Shown: piece after piece, positions 1 to 12,533 of the stretch
Layout: every line of letters begins with the position of its first letter
Numbering within the stretch: position 1 is the stretch's first letter
Origin: Primulina eburnea
Taxonomy: Eukaryota > Streptophyta > Magnoliopsida > Lamiales > Gesneriaceae
Direction of reading: 5' to 3'
NCBI RefSeq assembly: GCF_022965805.1
Contig: NC_133114.1
Span: forward strand, 5,786,261 to 5,850,260
DNA length: 64,000 nt
Position numbers and translations under genes: made by a program
The notes under the pieces: model-generated
Seen by the model: only the letters and a program-made list of their open reading frames with translations
The model's database searches: none
Told to the model about the DNA's origin: nothing

Positions 1-1322
1 CTATAATCAAGTAATGAAACCTATCTAAATCCAAGTCCGGTATCACCACTCTAATCTTGATCTATCATCATCTTCTCGACCCTGATCCTGCCCCACCTGT
101 TGTCATGCACACATACAAAACAAGACAACAGCCGGATACTCCGGTGAGAATAAATCCCAGTATAAAACATGCATATACATAAAGTAAATCATGAAATATT
201 CTATCATGAATAAAATTAAAAGCAATATATTTCATAATCTGTGAAATTAAATATTAATAAGCATGCAACTCAAATCAGATAAACATGCAAATCAAATCAA
301 ATCATAACAACATGCTATCATGACTGAAAGTAATAAAAATGGGTTTCGTAGTCTATGAAACCACATCCATAAACGCATGCAGTTCTAGTCAAATCATGTC
401 TAGACTCAACTCAACTATAATTCTAGGGATCTCGGTGTGAATAAGACGTCGCGATCTGTCACCTACCCTACCACTCGGGGTGACTGTACGTCTTATTCCT
501 AGACTTCGGTCTGATCTGTATCCACATCTACAATAGGAGAATGATCTTCCCCTAAGCTGTGATATCACCGAACGTCTAGAAGTCTGACTGTTCTGTAAGG
601 ACTTTCCTATCTTATATGCAATAAATATCAATCTATAAACAAAGCATACTCATTTCAAAGAATATGAATATAACATCTATAAACACATCATAATCATATC
701 ATAAAATAAACAACAATAATTCTAGTATGTGATTTTATTGGGAAACTCAAATGAGATCTCAATTGAGTTGTATCTTCCCGAATATCACATGAATTATACC
801 TTTGTCGTCCCTGTCTGATGAAGACGATGACCTGTATTCAAATCTGTCCATATCAAATCTGAAATGACAATATCGAATACGCTGTATCAGTGAATAATTC
901 AATACACAACCTGTTCTGAGCAATACTCAATTCAGTACATAATTTGACCAATATCTGAACAAGATACAATCTAACTCATATCATCGATATCACAATACAA
1001 TCAAAATAATTACTAAACCTGATCAATCTAAATCAACTGATGTTTCGACTGCATAACAATACAGTCTTGATAACCCCGTCAATCTCAATATCACAGATAT
1101 AATACCAGAACTCATAATCTCAATATCGGTATATTCAAAATCAGTGATACACAATTCTGATATCGAAATCTTAGTCAATATTTTTCGAAAATCATAATAA
1201 TTGCATAACCAGTCTATTCTGAAATCTGACTTCAATTATACAATACCTACGGTAGTAGAAATACCATATCTGAATCATATTCAGTTCTGACAACATCATA
1301 TTGTGAGGAATAACGTGTCATT

Positions 1323-1324
<2 letters not shown>

Positions 1325-1378
<54 letters not shown>
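1325..1378. repeat. (TA)n microsatellite inside LTR
   Basis: Uninterrupted TA dinucleotide run. The sister LTR has only a short run at 7350-7364, so the expansion happened after insertion or differs between templates. Confidence 0.97.
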
Positions 1379-1379
<1 letters not shown>

Positions 1380-1425
1380 CATGCAACACCAGGAAACGTG
1401 GCTTATTTTTCATGCGACACGCATG

Positions 1426-1643
1426 ACCGCGGGTGCGGCATGTTCAGTAGGGCGGGTGCGCTCAAGCTTCGGCAGCTTTTCATTTTCTGAATTTCGACGA
1501 CCGCGGGTGCGGTCTTGTTTGTACCGCGGGTGCGTTCACCCTACTGTAGCTGCACCGCGGGTGCGGTGAAGCTACTGTAAAATTCCCCAACTTTCTGTCC
1601 ATGCACCGCGGGTGCGGTGCTTCCTGGACTGCGGGTGCGGTGT
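1426..1643. repeat. Dispersed GC-rich motif array (ACCGCGGGTGCGGT), LTR copy 1
   Basis: About seven copies of the core CGCGGGTGCG spaced 20-50 bp apart in otherwise AT-rich sequence. They lie just inside the 5' end of the LTR in element orientation, where U3 promoter elements would be. The other LTR carries eight copies (7410-7650). Confidence 0.85.
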
Positions 1644-1759
1644 TACCTTATCAAAATATTCAATTTTTTCAACATCGTTTCTCCCAGTCTGTTCTTGCTT
1701 TCTTATTCATACTATATAATTCAATTCAAAAGTATCAAACTTAAATTTCGTGCCTTACA

Positions 1760-1775
1760 TTTCTCCCCCTCTTAG
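1760..1775 (-). other. Polypurine tract of element E
   Basis: On the minus strand a purine run (AGAGGGGGAGAAA) ends exactly where the LTR TGTAAGG begins. This is the standard plus-strand priming site of LTR retrotransposons. It fixes both the orientation and the LTR end. Confidence 0.9.
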
Positions 1776-4376
1776 ATCTGAGTTCGTCCTCGAACTCACA
1801 AACAATCAATTCAGATATATCAGAAGATATGTATAACAGAGTTTAAATCAAACCCCCATCTCAATGAATCCATTCTGAAATCTCTTTCTTGTATCAACCT
1901 CTGATTTCAAATCTGGAATAAGACTTCATGAAGTATACTATCATAACACTTCTTAAATTAACTCTGACAGAATCAATCTTGCCATGTTGGTTATACAACA
2001 TCCGTATAAACCAATCACAGTTCATAACAAAACAATACCAGTAGTTGTTATCCAGTCTATTTATCCCAATCAAGGACATATACCATCTTCAGCTTCAAAT
2101 ACAAAATCGTCATCATCTGACGTTGGTTTCTTAAATCTGTTCATTCTGAACTATCTTCATCTTCCTTCGAATTTTCTTCAAAAGAAATCTGTAGTATTCA
2201 CTGTATACTGTCTTGTCTATAACTATCTCATTACCCATCTGATAAGCTGATAGCTATTGTCACGCAGTGATAATAAGTCATATCAATTAGTGCTAACATC
2301 CAGCACTCTATAACTCTATCAAAATCTTCCAATATCTGGATAATACATTCGGACTGTCTGTCAATCTGTAAAACAATCTAAGAGAGAGCTCATGATATAC
2401 TCTGTCACAAGTACAAAATCAATCAAAAATCACAATCTGGCACAATCTACTTCTGCATTTTGTTTAATCTGATCTTTTCTCTGACATCAATCTGTGTCAT
2501 CAGATTATGTTTGTACGTCATCTTGTACAAACTAATAGAGTATAGATTGAACAATCTATCAATCACAATCATATTCTATCACGATCTGGAGAAAATGGCG
2601 GTAATTTCATTACGAAAGCCATAGAAATGTCCTCCCATTTTTATTCAGAAATCTATATATTCTGTAATAATCTTCTGATTTCTATCTTTCTATCTTCATT
2701 CATAGCCAATTCACACGATTCAGTATCATTTCTGCCAATATTTCAATACAATTTCTGTCATAACTGATCTCATCTGTTTATATCACAACTATCTGTTCGA
2801 ATATCATACATTTTCAATCATCAGAATGAAAACTGAATCCACTACTGTGCATTTCTTACCCTATCTGTGATTTCAGATTTGAACTATTCGGTATAAACTA
2901 ATTAGTTAATAACATAAATTAAAGAAGAAATACCTACCTGGTATTTTGTTCTGACTGTCGATATCAAATTCTGTTGATAATTCTGAAACATTCTGATATC
3001 ACAAGACAATCAATCTTATACAAAACATAAAATCACATATCTGTTACTCTGATCTATGTTCTGCTCTGATTATCGAATTCAAGTTCTGAACATTCTGATC
3101 ACATTCCTGAATTACTGTAACTCTCAAATTCAGCTCTGATTCGGTTGGAACTGTATATACTCTCACCGGTTCACAATAATCTGTAGCATATACGGATTCA
3201 AAACAACAGTAATATCAAATCAGAGACAAAATATCAATATCCTATACAGATCTAGTGAGTTCAGTGAACTCATAAAACAATGATTTCTGGTAAATTTCTT
3301 CATGTCATTCTGATCACCGGTTATATCTCATCTGCAAATCAAATATGCTCCCCAGAACAATATAAGATGTCTCAAATACTGATTTAGAACAATAACAATA
3401 TTCAGCAGATATGAAGCAACAGTCGAATAAAATAATCTGGCAAATCAGACAAAATACATTTCTGACATTTCTGAACTTTCTGGTCTTTCTGATATCGGTA
3501 TCTTATCAGTTACTGATTGCAATCTCAACTATATCAAAATAAATCTGTATACAATAATACTCATTCTCAGAATAGTCAATACAATCTTCAGATATTCGAT
3601 TCGACCAATCAAGTCCTGCAATTATATCAAAATTTCATAGATACAATGAGCATAAAATCATCAGAACATCTCTGAATATACTGAAACATGCCAAAGAGCA
3701 ACACTAAATCGGATGTAACTCCTGGTCGATACTCTTCTACTGATTTTTCAATTCATTCTGTATCATTCTGTACATTTAATGTTATTCCGTGCTGAATTCT
3801 AAAACAACAATCGGTATCTGATCTGAATTCAATTCTGAAATCTATCTTTCTGATATAAAGCAATTCTAAAATCCTATCTGGCACATCAGCCATTTCGCAC
3901 ATCATTGGCAAATCTGCCAATGTTAGGCTCGATTTCAGTACATCTACTGAATACATAAGGATACCATCTGTTCTTTTCTGTAAAAATCGAGTCATAGACA
4001 ATCTAAATATCACAGGAATTCTAAATCTAGAATACTTACTGTGAAATCTCTAATCATTAACCATATCTGGTCTGAATCTTGTACTCTCCTGAAAGGTATC
4101 TATAATAGTTCTGTACTTGTTCAGCATATTAACATCAGTAATGCGGTCAAATCAGAAAACACAAGTACGTCAAAATCTAACTCAATCTCAGTCTCATCTT
4201 ACTGTAGTATACAATATGTCACAGAAATATCTGAGATCAATCTTTCTTTCTCACAAAGTAAGGGTATCAATACTACAGTAAACACAGGCCCAACAGGTAC
4301 CACATATATCAATGCAATTCAATCAAAGATAATCGTAGGGAATGCATTAGTATATATCAATACATATGCAATCTAA
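1776..4376 (-). pseudogene. Decayed pol interior of gypsy element E
   Basis: This is where protease, reverse transcriptase and integrase should lie, but no long ORF remains. On the minus strand, just after gag, scattered fragments still resemble the gypsy protease region, for example an acidic EIELDFDVL stretch near 4160-4190. The piece at 3753-4013 resembles the protease-to-RT junction. Below about 3750 I recognise nothing. The sequence is AT-rich and crowded with TCTGA/TCTGT words. The interior (3.9 kb) is shorter than the roughly 5 kb usual for complete gypsy elements, so part has probably been deleted. Confidence 0.6.
3753..4013 (-). pseudogene. Gypsy pol remnant (protease-RT junction)
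   Basis: The minus-strand reading contains LADLPMMCEMADV, then a REIDF-like KIDFRIEF. These line up with the conserved segment just before the RT domain in chromovirus/Tekay-type pol, where a DVFP...GLPP..REIEF motif is usual. Key residues are altered and the frame closes on both sides, so it is non-functional. Called by recollection of the family, not by an alignment. Confidence 0.5.
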
Positions 4377-5277
4377 TCATAAAAGAATAGTACCTGCCAC
4401 TATATCATCACGTGCCTCTTGGGTCTGTTCCTCGGTCACTACCACCAGATGGTCCAGCTCCTGAAATATGCGGGAACCTCTTTGTGGACAGACTCTCGCA
4501 AAATGTCCATGCTGTCTACAAATATTGCATCTACCAAGCACTCCTTGGCATTGCTCTGAGGAATGTCTCCCTCCGCAAGTCCTGCAATAGACTTCAGTAT
4601 GACTTAAACTGGAACCACTTGAGCTAGAGGAACCACTCCCCAACTTCTTGAATGGCTTCTTTTGAGCTTTCAGCAAATCTTGCTTCCCACTCGTACTGCC
4701 GCGATCAAATCTGAGAGGGGATTGCTGTGTCTGGGGTTGCTTCACACACAACCTCCCTAACTGTCTAATCAGACTCGCCTCAGCTCTCTTCGCTCTACTC
4801 AAGATATCAGCAAAATGGTAAGGTCGCTGCAGATTCATTAATGCAACTACCTCCGAATTCAACCCTCTGATGAACTGATTCACTATATCTTCATCATTTC
4901 CAGCTAAATGAGGAGCAAAACGCAGTAAAATAGAGAATTTAGCAGTATATTCATCATTATTCAATGGACCTTGTCTCAAATTCTCAAATTCTGCTCTTTT
5001 GTCCTCCTGGTAGGAAACGGAGAAAAATCTTTGATAGAATTCAATTCTGAAGACTTCCCACGTGATTACAGTACCACGTTGTGCTAATTCCTTTGATTGT
5101 AATCCACCAACTTCTGGCAGCCTCTCGTAACTGATGGAATACCAATTTAATTCTCTGTTCATCTGTACACTCAAGTAAATCAAATAATATGTCTATATCA
5201 TCAAACCAGTTCTGACAATCTTCGGATGTCTCGAAACCACTCAGAATCGGCGGCTGAAATAACTGAAATTCTTCCAT
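4377..5277 (-). pseudogene. gag polyprotein of gypsy element E (one frameshift)
   Basis: Gag forms the virus-like particle and binds the element RNA. The ORF begins at 5277 (MEEFQLFQPP). Its N-terminal retrotrans_gag part reads through EQRIKLVFHQLREAARSWW, then the frame shifts by one between about 5170 and 5060. The second frame (from 5183) continues with ITWEVFRIEFYQRFF and ends at 4377. Two C-terminal zinc knuckles are present, one CX2CX3HX4C (CRTCGGRHSSEQC) and one CX2CX4HX4C (CNICRQHGHFARVC). A serine-rich linker precedes them. The start lies about 390 bp from the LTR, normal for a gypsy leader. Gag ends at a stop shortly after AGTILL, where the protease should follow. Confidence 0.88.
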
Positions 5278-5651
5278 CTTTATTTCTATCTGAGTTTCTG
5301 ATGCATCTATCTGTTCAGACGAAGTACTATCCCTCTCTGGAATTATCCGAGGCGGTATATCTGAATATCAAACAAATTAATACACAATCTATATAATCTG
5401 CCTCAGCCCTCCTCTGATCATATACCTCTGATTCAGACTCGGTTCTGATTCAATCTTGGTAATTACATGCTGTAGTCAACTCAGATAACAAACAACATGT
5501 AATAAGGAAAGCGATAAATCATGCTAGCATACACAATGTAAGTCAACATTAACATAATTCTCATGCTAGCAGTCACATACAAGGAAAGAAAATTCAATCT
5601 ACCCCGCTCATATTCTTCTATCTCAATCTATTTCAGTCTAAAGGATCTATC
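5278..5651 (-). other. Untranslated leader of element E
   Basis: Lies between the primer-binding site and the gag start. No ORF or structure stands out. Confidence 0.6.
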
Positions 5652-5663
5652 GCTCTGATACCA
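5652..5663 (-). other. Primer-binding site (initiator Met tRNA) of element E
   Basis: The minus strand reads TGGTATCAGAGC, the complement of the plant initiator-methionine tRNA 3' end. It lies two bases from the LTR end. Confidence 0.95.
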
Positions 5664-5665
5664 CC

Positions 5666-7768
5666 TGTTGTGGGGACCCGGACGCTGATCTTTTTCTTGA
5701 TCATTTTTGGGATTTAATTATCAATTAAGATAAAACAGGGTCTAAAAATTTTTCTTTTTTTAAAATGCGGAAGGTAATGGAATCATGCTATTATACAAAT
5801 CTGTATATAATACAAATCTTGTACAACATTCATCTCGTTCAACTAAGGTTTAGCTACTATAATCAAGTAATGAAACCTATCTAAATCCAAGTCCGGTATC
5901 ACCACTCTAATCTTGATCTATCATCATCTTCTCGACCCTGATCCTGCCCCACCTGTTGTCATGCACACATACAAAACAAGACAACAGCCGGATACTCCGG
6001 TGAGAATAAATCCCAGTATAAAACATGCATATACATAAAGTAAATCATGAAATATTCTATCATGAATAAAATTAAAAGCAATAGATTTCATAATCTGTGA
6101 AATTAAATATAAATAAGCATGCAACTCAAATCATATAAACATACAAATCAAATCAAATCATAACAACATGCTATCATGACTGAAAGCAATAAAAATGGGT
6201 TTCATAGTCTATGAAACCACATCCATAAACGCATGCAGTTCTAGTCAAATCATGACTAGACTCAACTCAACTATAATTCTAGGGATCCCGGTGTGAATAA
6301 GACGTCGCGATCTGTCACCTACCCTACCACTCGGGGTGACTGTACGTCTTATTCCTAGACTTCGGTCTGATCTGTATCCACATCTACAATAGGAGAATGA
6401 TCTTCCCCTAAGCTGTGATATCACCGAACGTCTAGAAGTCTGACTGTTCTGTCAAGACTTTCCTATCTTATATGCAATGAATATCAATCTATAAACAAAG
6501 CATACTCATTTCAAAGGATATGAATATAACATCTATAAACACATCATAATCATATCATAAAATAAAGAACAATAATTCTAGTATGTGATTTTATTGGGAA
6601 ACTCAAATGAGATCTCAATTGAGTTGTATCTTCCCGAATATCACATGAATTATACCTTTGTCGTCCCTGTCTGATGAAGACGATGATCTGTATTCAAATC
6701 TGTCCATATCAAATCTGAAATGACAATATCGAATACGCTGTATCAGTGAATAATTCAATACACAACCTGTTCTGAGCAATACTCAATTCAGTACATAATT
6801 TGACCAATATCTGAACAAGATACAATCTAATTCATATCATCGATATCACAATACAATCAAAATAATTACTAAACCTGATCAATCTAAATCAACTGATGTT
6901 TCGACGGCATAACAATACAGTCTTGATAACCCCGTCAATCTCAATATCACAGATATAATACCAGAACTCAAAATCTCAATATCGGTATATTCAAAATCAG
7001 TGATACACAATTCTGATATCGAAATCTTAGTCAATATCTTTCGAAAATCATAATAATTGCATAACCAGTCTATTCTGAAATCTGACTTCAATTATACAAT
7101 ACCTACGGTAGTAGAAATACCATATCTGAATCATATTCAGTTCTGACAACATCATATTTTCAAATCTTGTCTAAACGTAATAAAACTTACGTCCTTGTAT
7201 AGCTCGTGTCGAGAGGAACTCAGAACTGAAATCGGATTTGAATTCTGATGGACGGATATTTCACAATCGCAAATCTAAAAGGCGTAAGGAAAATTCTCTT
7301 CAAAGCCTCGACCCCTTTGTCTGAATTGTGAGGAATAACGTGTCATTCTTATATATATATATAGCATGCAACACCAGGAAACATGGCTTATTTTTCATGC
7401 GACACGCATGACCGCGGGTGCGGTATGTTCAGCAGCGCGGGTGCGCTCAAGCTTCGGCAGCTTTTCATTTTCTGAATTTCGACGACCGCGGGTGCGGTCT
7501 TGTTTGTACCGCGGGTGCGGTCACCCTACTGTAGCTGCACCGCGGGTGCGGTCCTTCTAGCACCACGGGTGCGGTGAAGCTACTGTAAAATTCCTCAACT
7601 TTCTGTCCATGCACCGCGGGTGCGGTGCTTTCTGGACTGCGGGTGCGGTGTTACCTTATCAAAATATTCAATTTTTGCAACATCGTTTCTCCCAGTCTGT
7701 TCTTGCATTTCTTATTCATACTATATAATTCAATTCAAAAGTATCAAACTTAAATTTCGGGCCTTACA
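5666..7768 (-). repeat. 5' LTR of gypsy element E (complete, 2103 bp)
   Basis: Minus-strand LTR starting TGTAAGGCCC at 7768 and ending CCCCACAACA at 5666, next to the primer-binding site. It is a near-identical direct repeat of 1-1759. It contains eight GC-rich CGCGGGTGCG units at 7410-7650 and a 169-bp block (7159-7327) missing from the other LTR. The 5 bp after it (ATATC) would be the TSD, but the partner lies outside the window. Confidence 0.95.
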
Positions 7769-8562
7769 ATATCAACATGTAGTCAATTTAAATGTGCATC
7801 CAAATTGTAAATCTACGGATTGTATTACTCGTTCCTTTGCAAATTATTCTCTCGAATTCACTCGCAATATAAAATATTATTAAAGTTAGCTAGAATTCAA
7901 TAGTTCAAAGAAAAACAATAATAAAATCAAGTAAAAATCAAAATTTGAATGTACGATCCCCTTAAATCCCAAAAATTAAAAGATTTTAGCTACTAAATAT
8001 CATCATGAAATGATCAAAACCATAATTAAACAATGTTTCTTAATTAAAGATATAAAAAGAAGTATTATAACTAGGAGTCGTTTCAAAAAATCTTCACTTA
8101 GTGCTAGGTTCCTAAACTCTGGATCGTCCCTCTTGCGAGCGGCTGCTCTCCAAGATGATAAAAATCTCAAAAGTTCTTAATGAATGCCATCAAACTCGTG
8201 TTAGGCTTTCCATATATGTATCCATCCGGAAAGTGGAAAAAAATCTAGTAAAATAATTTCCATATTGGGTCGCACTGAGGCTGCCAAGTTCATTCGCCCT
8301 AGCACAACGAGCTCACATTTCTTAATCTTTTTTACTCAAGCGTGCTGGGGCGGCCAATTTCATTTGCCCCAGCGTGAACTCTATGCAAATCTCTCTAATT
8401 TCTTCATCGGGCTCATCATGGCGACCAAGTTCATCTGCCCTTGCATGTCGTTCTCAAATTTCTTCCTTATTTTCTTCATGTGCGCGCTGGGCAGTCAAGT
8501 TCATCAAGTCTAACATGCTTTCCTCGATTTTAGGCTCTTTATTCCCATTTTCTTGATCCAAG
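7769..8562. other. Non-genic sequence with degenerate tandem repeat
   Basis: No gene. From about 8270 to 8510 there are four degenerate units, roughly 70-80 bp apart, each built around a GCCAAGTTCAT-GCCC core. Similar GC-rich words occur in Athila-type LTRs, and the hAT element at 8563 may be inserted in the rest of such an LTR (7769-8562 plus 9870-10080). That identity is only a suggestion. Confidence 0.45.
8555..8562. repeat. 8-bp TSD of hAT element, left copy
   Basis: GATCCAAG directly before the CAGGGG terminus. An identical GATCCAAG lies at 9862-9869. Confidence 0.93.
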
Positions 8563-8739
8563 CAGGGGCAGATTCAAGATTCAAAATTACCTGGGGCTGG
8601 CTCTGTCCCATGCTGTATTTAATAAAATAGTTAATTAATTAAAAAATTTAAAATAAAAAATATATAAACATTGACTTCATGAAAACATAGAACAAGAGTA
8701 TTTAATATTTAATACCTTCAAAAACATGGAGCTAAAATA

Positions 8740-9260
8740 CTACTGAAGTTGTGCTCTTCGATTCTTCTTAGAATAAAACTCATTAATTATTAAATCGTTA
8801 TCAATTTTTTTCAACCAAATCTCGTGCGATACAGAATCTACGAAAAACCCTGCTTCTATGTTGTTAAGAAGAGCTGTTTTAACAAGTTTCATTGCTGAAA
8901 ATGCTCGTTTCGTTGTTGATGTAGAAACAGGGAGAGTTAAAACAAGACGAATCAACCTGTCAATTAAATAAATATATCAGATTTGATAACTAAGTAAACG
9001 ACGTAGATAAAAATATATAAATCACCTGTCAATCAAATCGTAGGTTTCTGACTTAATTTTCTCAAATAATCTTCGACATAATTCAGAAATAGTTGATAAA
9101 TTTTGAAATCTTTTATGACCAGCAACATCAAGTTTATAGTGATCAAATTGCATTCTCAAGTGATGCAAATATTGTGAATCAAAATCAAGATAATAAAATT
9201 TCTCAGCAAGTCGATAGATATGATCAACATTAAAAAGCTTAAACTTTTCTTTAGGTTCTA
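8740..9260 (-). pseudogene. hAT transposase C-terminal dimerisation region
   Basis: The minus-strand exon to 9026 reads from about KFKLFNVDHIYRLAEKFY to TYDLID. After a 69-bp intron (9025 down to 8957) the frame resumes with LIRLVLTLPVST, then AFSAMKLVKT, and ends near RRAQLQ. LP-VSTSTT-RAFSAMK is the signature of the hAT dimerisation domain, which oligomerises the transposase. The intron has GT...AG ends and joins codons exactly (DLID-R-LIRL). Upstream to 9755 no further transposase homology is visible, so this is the last part only. Confidence 0.85.
8957..9025 (-). other. Intron in the hAT transposase remnant
   Basis: Starts GTGATTT and ends TTGACAG on the minus strand, 69 bp. Removing it restores the conserved reading DLIDRLIRLVL. 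The exon-intron border repeats ATTGACAG at both ends. Confidence 0.85.
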
Positions 9261-9861
9261 AACATTCAAATAATAAATAATCAACACTAAAAATGACAAC
9301 CCCCAATATAAAATCTGAAAATTCGAAATAATGCTCAAATAAATTCCAAAAGATTATCAATACCATCAATCGGCTCAAATATAGTACTTACAATCAATAA
9401 TTTAATACCCAAATTTCGAAACACTAAAATTTGAAATTACCTTTAAATTCGAAATCTAATTAAGATCAATTAGAACGAGCTGTAGAAAGTCTAACATTAA
9501 GATTTCCTCATGATTTTCGGTGAAAATGACGACCGATGGACGACGGCTGATTTCAAGATGACAAAGAAACTTCGAAAATTGTGTATTAAAAGAAAGCTTA
9601 TGCCGTGGGCTTTTCGAATCTAAAATCGATTTTAAAAACTGGCGACCGATGATGAAGTTACGGCCATTTGAAGTAATGAAAATTGTGATAGTTTGAGAGA
9701 AAAAAATAGAGATGACGCAGCACACAAGTGAAAGAGAGAAAAATAGATTGGGCATTGAGGCTAATCAACAAAATTCTAAAAATAAAACATATTAATTTAT
9801 TTTTAAAAAAAATTTGGTGGGGCTGGAGCCCAACCCAGCCCCACATATAGCTCCGCCCATG

Positions 9862-11090
9862 GATCCAAGTAACATACAAATCCACCCAAACATGTGACGG
9901 ACAACCAACATATATACATAATATACACTAAAAAGTACTAAAAAGAAATGCAACAGGAATAAAACATGCAAGAAAGATACTGCAAGAAAGATACTGAAAA
10001 TGTCACAATAAAATAATAAAAATACACACATCAACCTCTCACACTAACATTTTGTTCACCCTCGAGCAAAATAAGTTATAAACAGAACACAAAAACAAAA
10101 ATATAGCTCAATGGTACATTCATGGTTCATAGTTATGTCTCAGCGAATATTCAACATATCTTTCATCTATCATCACACAATGCCAGTGTTCACACATCAT
10201 TTAAAATTTGCGCATTATATTCTTTCATGGAATTTATGTGTATTTGTGTAATATTGGTTCTAGGATCATGCATTTCAAAATAGATCCATTTTCAAAATCT
10301 ACAAGAGACTTTATTAATCAACATGTTAGTGCAAATTTCCCTCTGCTACATCCCATTTACCACTTAACAACCGGCGAACATGCATTGTTAAAAATTTGTG
10401 GGCACAACTTATGGTTAAATCGAGATAACCAAAGGTAAGATAAAATGGAAAAAAGGAAAGAGTACAGTGATATATAAATTTCTGCACATTCTAATTTCTT
10501 TCATTTTATGATGAACCATGTTTACACGAAGGGATCAAAATAATTTAGGACCAAGATACCGATTTGACAAAACTCAAAGCTCAAATCAAAGAAGGAAAAG
10601 CTCATGATTTCAAGATCGATCACAACAGCGTCCTTTGGATGCTATGGCCACATGTAGGAAATTCCAGAAGTTTTTGTTGGAAGATTCTATCAAGAAACAT
10701 TCGGTGTTCTTGATGTTACCCTTCTTTTCTTCCGCCAAATAAAAAAAAACCTCTTAGATTTTCAACACTTTATAAACATTGACCAGCAGAGAACTTTGAT
10801 CCCCAAAAAGACTGTACATCAAATGGTCACAAACATAGATATGGAGAATGTGAAATTGAAAAACAATATTTGTCCTTATCTAGAATTTTTATCTCTAATT
10901 ATGTGATTATTTGAATTGATAATTTTAGATTTCAATAAAAGTGAAAAAGTGTTCAAAATTGAAATATAAAATAAATTTACTAGATTTCAAAGGAAACAAA
11001 ATATCAAAAGAAGTGAAATAAAATATTTTTATTCCTTGAGGATATTGAAATCTTGAAAAATCTATGTAAATCTTGATAAATATCTTATCT
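9862..11090. other. Non-genic AT-rich sequence
   Basis: The right hAT TSD lies at 9862-9869. Beyond it is AT-rich sequence with a CCCTCGAGCAAA word near 10060. A 76-codon ORF at 10208-10438 resembles nothing I know. No supported gene. Confidence 0.5.
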
Positions 11091-11099
11091 ATACTTTCT

Positions 11100-11450
11100 T
11101 TACTTGACATGGGCTTAGAAGGAAAGAAAGAAGGAGACCCATTGAGTAAGAATAAAAAGGAGAAGAGTCAGAGACATGAAGGGGAGGCGCAAAACAAAAG
11201 AAAAAACCAGCGCGGAAGGGACATAACGGAGAAGAAAGGAGAGAAGAGAGAAGCGTACAGAGGGAAGAGACAGAAGAAGGCATCGCAGAAGGAGAGGGAA
11301 GGAAGAGAGCAGAACAGAGGAGGAGGGCCGTAACAGGAGAGAAGAGGAAGGAAACATAGAAGAAAAAAAGCTACATTGAAGTAGCGACAACGCGGAAGAA
11401 GAACACAAGGGGAGGAAGATTGGAGGACAGAAGCTGAAGGAATTCCTCAC
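11100..11450. repeat. Purine-rich tract (GA-rich on plus strand)
   Basis: About 350 bp dominated by GAAGGA/GAGAAG words. It opens several ORFs on both strands by composition alone. No tandem unit is regular enough to define. Confidence 0.75.
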
Positions 11451-11459
11451 ACACGTCTA

Positions 11460-12530
11460 AATCACAGAGAATTCCTCTTATTTCTTTCTTTATTTTGTTT
11501 TTTTTCTATGAACTTAAATATGACTTTTCACTTCTATTTTGAATTCATGGAATAGGTTTATTTAGACTAAGATCACAATAGGGCCAAACAATATTTTATT
11601 TGATATTTGTTTTATTTTCATTATATTATTTTTCTAGATTTTAATTATTGATTGATGTTAGTTTAATATTTCTTGTTAATAGCCTGATCAATTATTTACA
11701 TGTATGTTGATTAATCATGAATCGTAAGATGATTGATTAAATATAGCAACAAAGACGTCATCAACACATGGTTAAACTGACTAGAAATAGTATTAGGTTT
11801 CAGTGTGCGGTTTTAGGTGAAAACTGAAATTCCACGAAGATTTAATGCATTTAAATCAAATTAAATTCAATTAGAAATAATTGGACTGTTAGACTTAAAT
11901 AGGTTTATTAACTCGAGGAATCGTTTAATAAATAAATTTGGAGATTTCACCGTGATTGTCAAGAATTAAATAATTAATTGAATTTAAACACGTGTCAACA
12001 TAGTAGAGTTTGGTACCGTTGTGTGTTTTAGTTATTTATTTGAATTTGAATCCCTCCTTGATATCTGAATCCGTCGTTTTTAATTGCAATTATTTTATTT
12101 AAAGTTTAGATTAATAATCCACATATCATCTTTTTATTTATTTTGTCTAGCTTAAGTTAAGTGATATAAATTCTAATAATTAAATATTAGTGTATGTGGA
12201 ATCGATACTTGGACTCATCATCCATTTATTATAACTTGACCTAGTCCATTTACTAGATTTATTTCCAACCGAAATCGTCGGTCACCTATCAAAGATGTGT
12301 GGCCAAAACGAAATATTATCATTGTTCTACATGGTCGAGAAAAATTGGCTCTTCAAATTTACAGGAAAGACTTGTAAATCCACTTAGGGATAGAGTCTAT
12401 GATTGAGGTCTAACAGGGGTATCAAATTCTATAGTGAATCCAACAAGACCACAACTCCGGTTACGCATACAAGAGTGCAGAGTCTGAAAATTTAGTACAA
12501 TAACAAGTAGATAAGAATATAAAGTCCGTG
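11460..12530. other. Non-genic AT-rich sequence
   Basis: Contains CCGTC/ATTAATTGAATTT-type AT-rich stretches and no ORF or structure that I can support. Confidence 0.5.
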
Positions 12531-12533
12531 TAC

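Larger units (their letters stand above)
1..1759 (-). repeat. 3' LTR of gypsy element E (cut by window start)
   Basis: Direct repeat of 5856-7768 at a constant offset of 5855 over its first 1.3 kb. Read on the minus strand it begins TGTAAGGC at 1759, directly after a polypurine tract. About 190 bp of its far end lies outside the window. Relative to the other LTR it lacks 169 bp (the equivalent of 7159-7327), has a longer TA run (1325-1378) and one fewer CGCGGGTGCG unit. Confidence 0.93.
8563..9861 (-). mobile_element. Non-autonomous hAT element (1299 bp)
   Basis: Terminal inverted repeats: the left end is CAGGGGCAGATTC and the right end, reverse-complemented, is CATGGGCGGAGCT. Both are variants of the CAGGGGCGGAGC terminus common in plant hAT elements of the zinc-finger-MYM/DUF4371 transposase group. 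Perfect 8-bp duplications (GATCCAAG) flank it, the size expected for hAT. Inside, on the minus strand, are the remains of the transposase C-terminus with one intron. The N-terminal zinc finger and most of the catalytic region are missing, so it cannot move itself. Confidence 0.92.

Noticed and set aside
1303..1569. 88-codon ORF starting in the TA repeat
   Set aside because: Encodes an Ile/Tyr run from the microsatellite inside an LTR.
1776..5277. Element E as a gag-only (TR-GAG) retrotransposon
   Set aside because: Decayed protease and RT-junction readings (3753-4190, minus) remain after gag, so pol was present and has eroded.
11073..11450. Lys/Glu-rich and Ser/Leu-rich ORFs
   Set aside because: Products of a purine-rich tract read on both strands.
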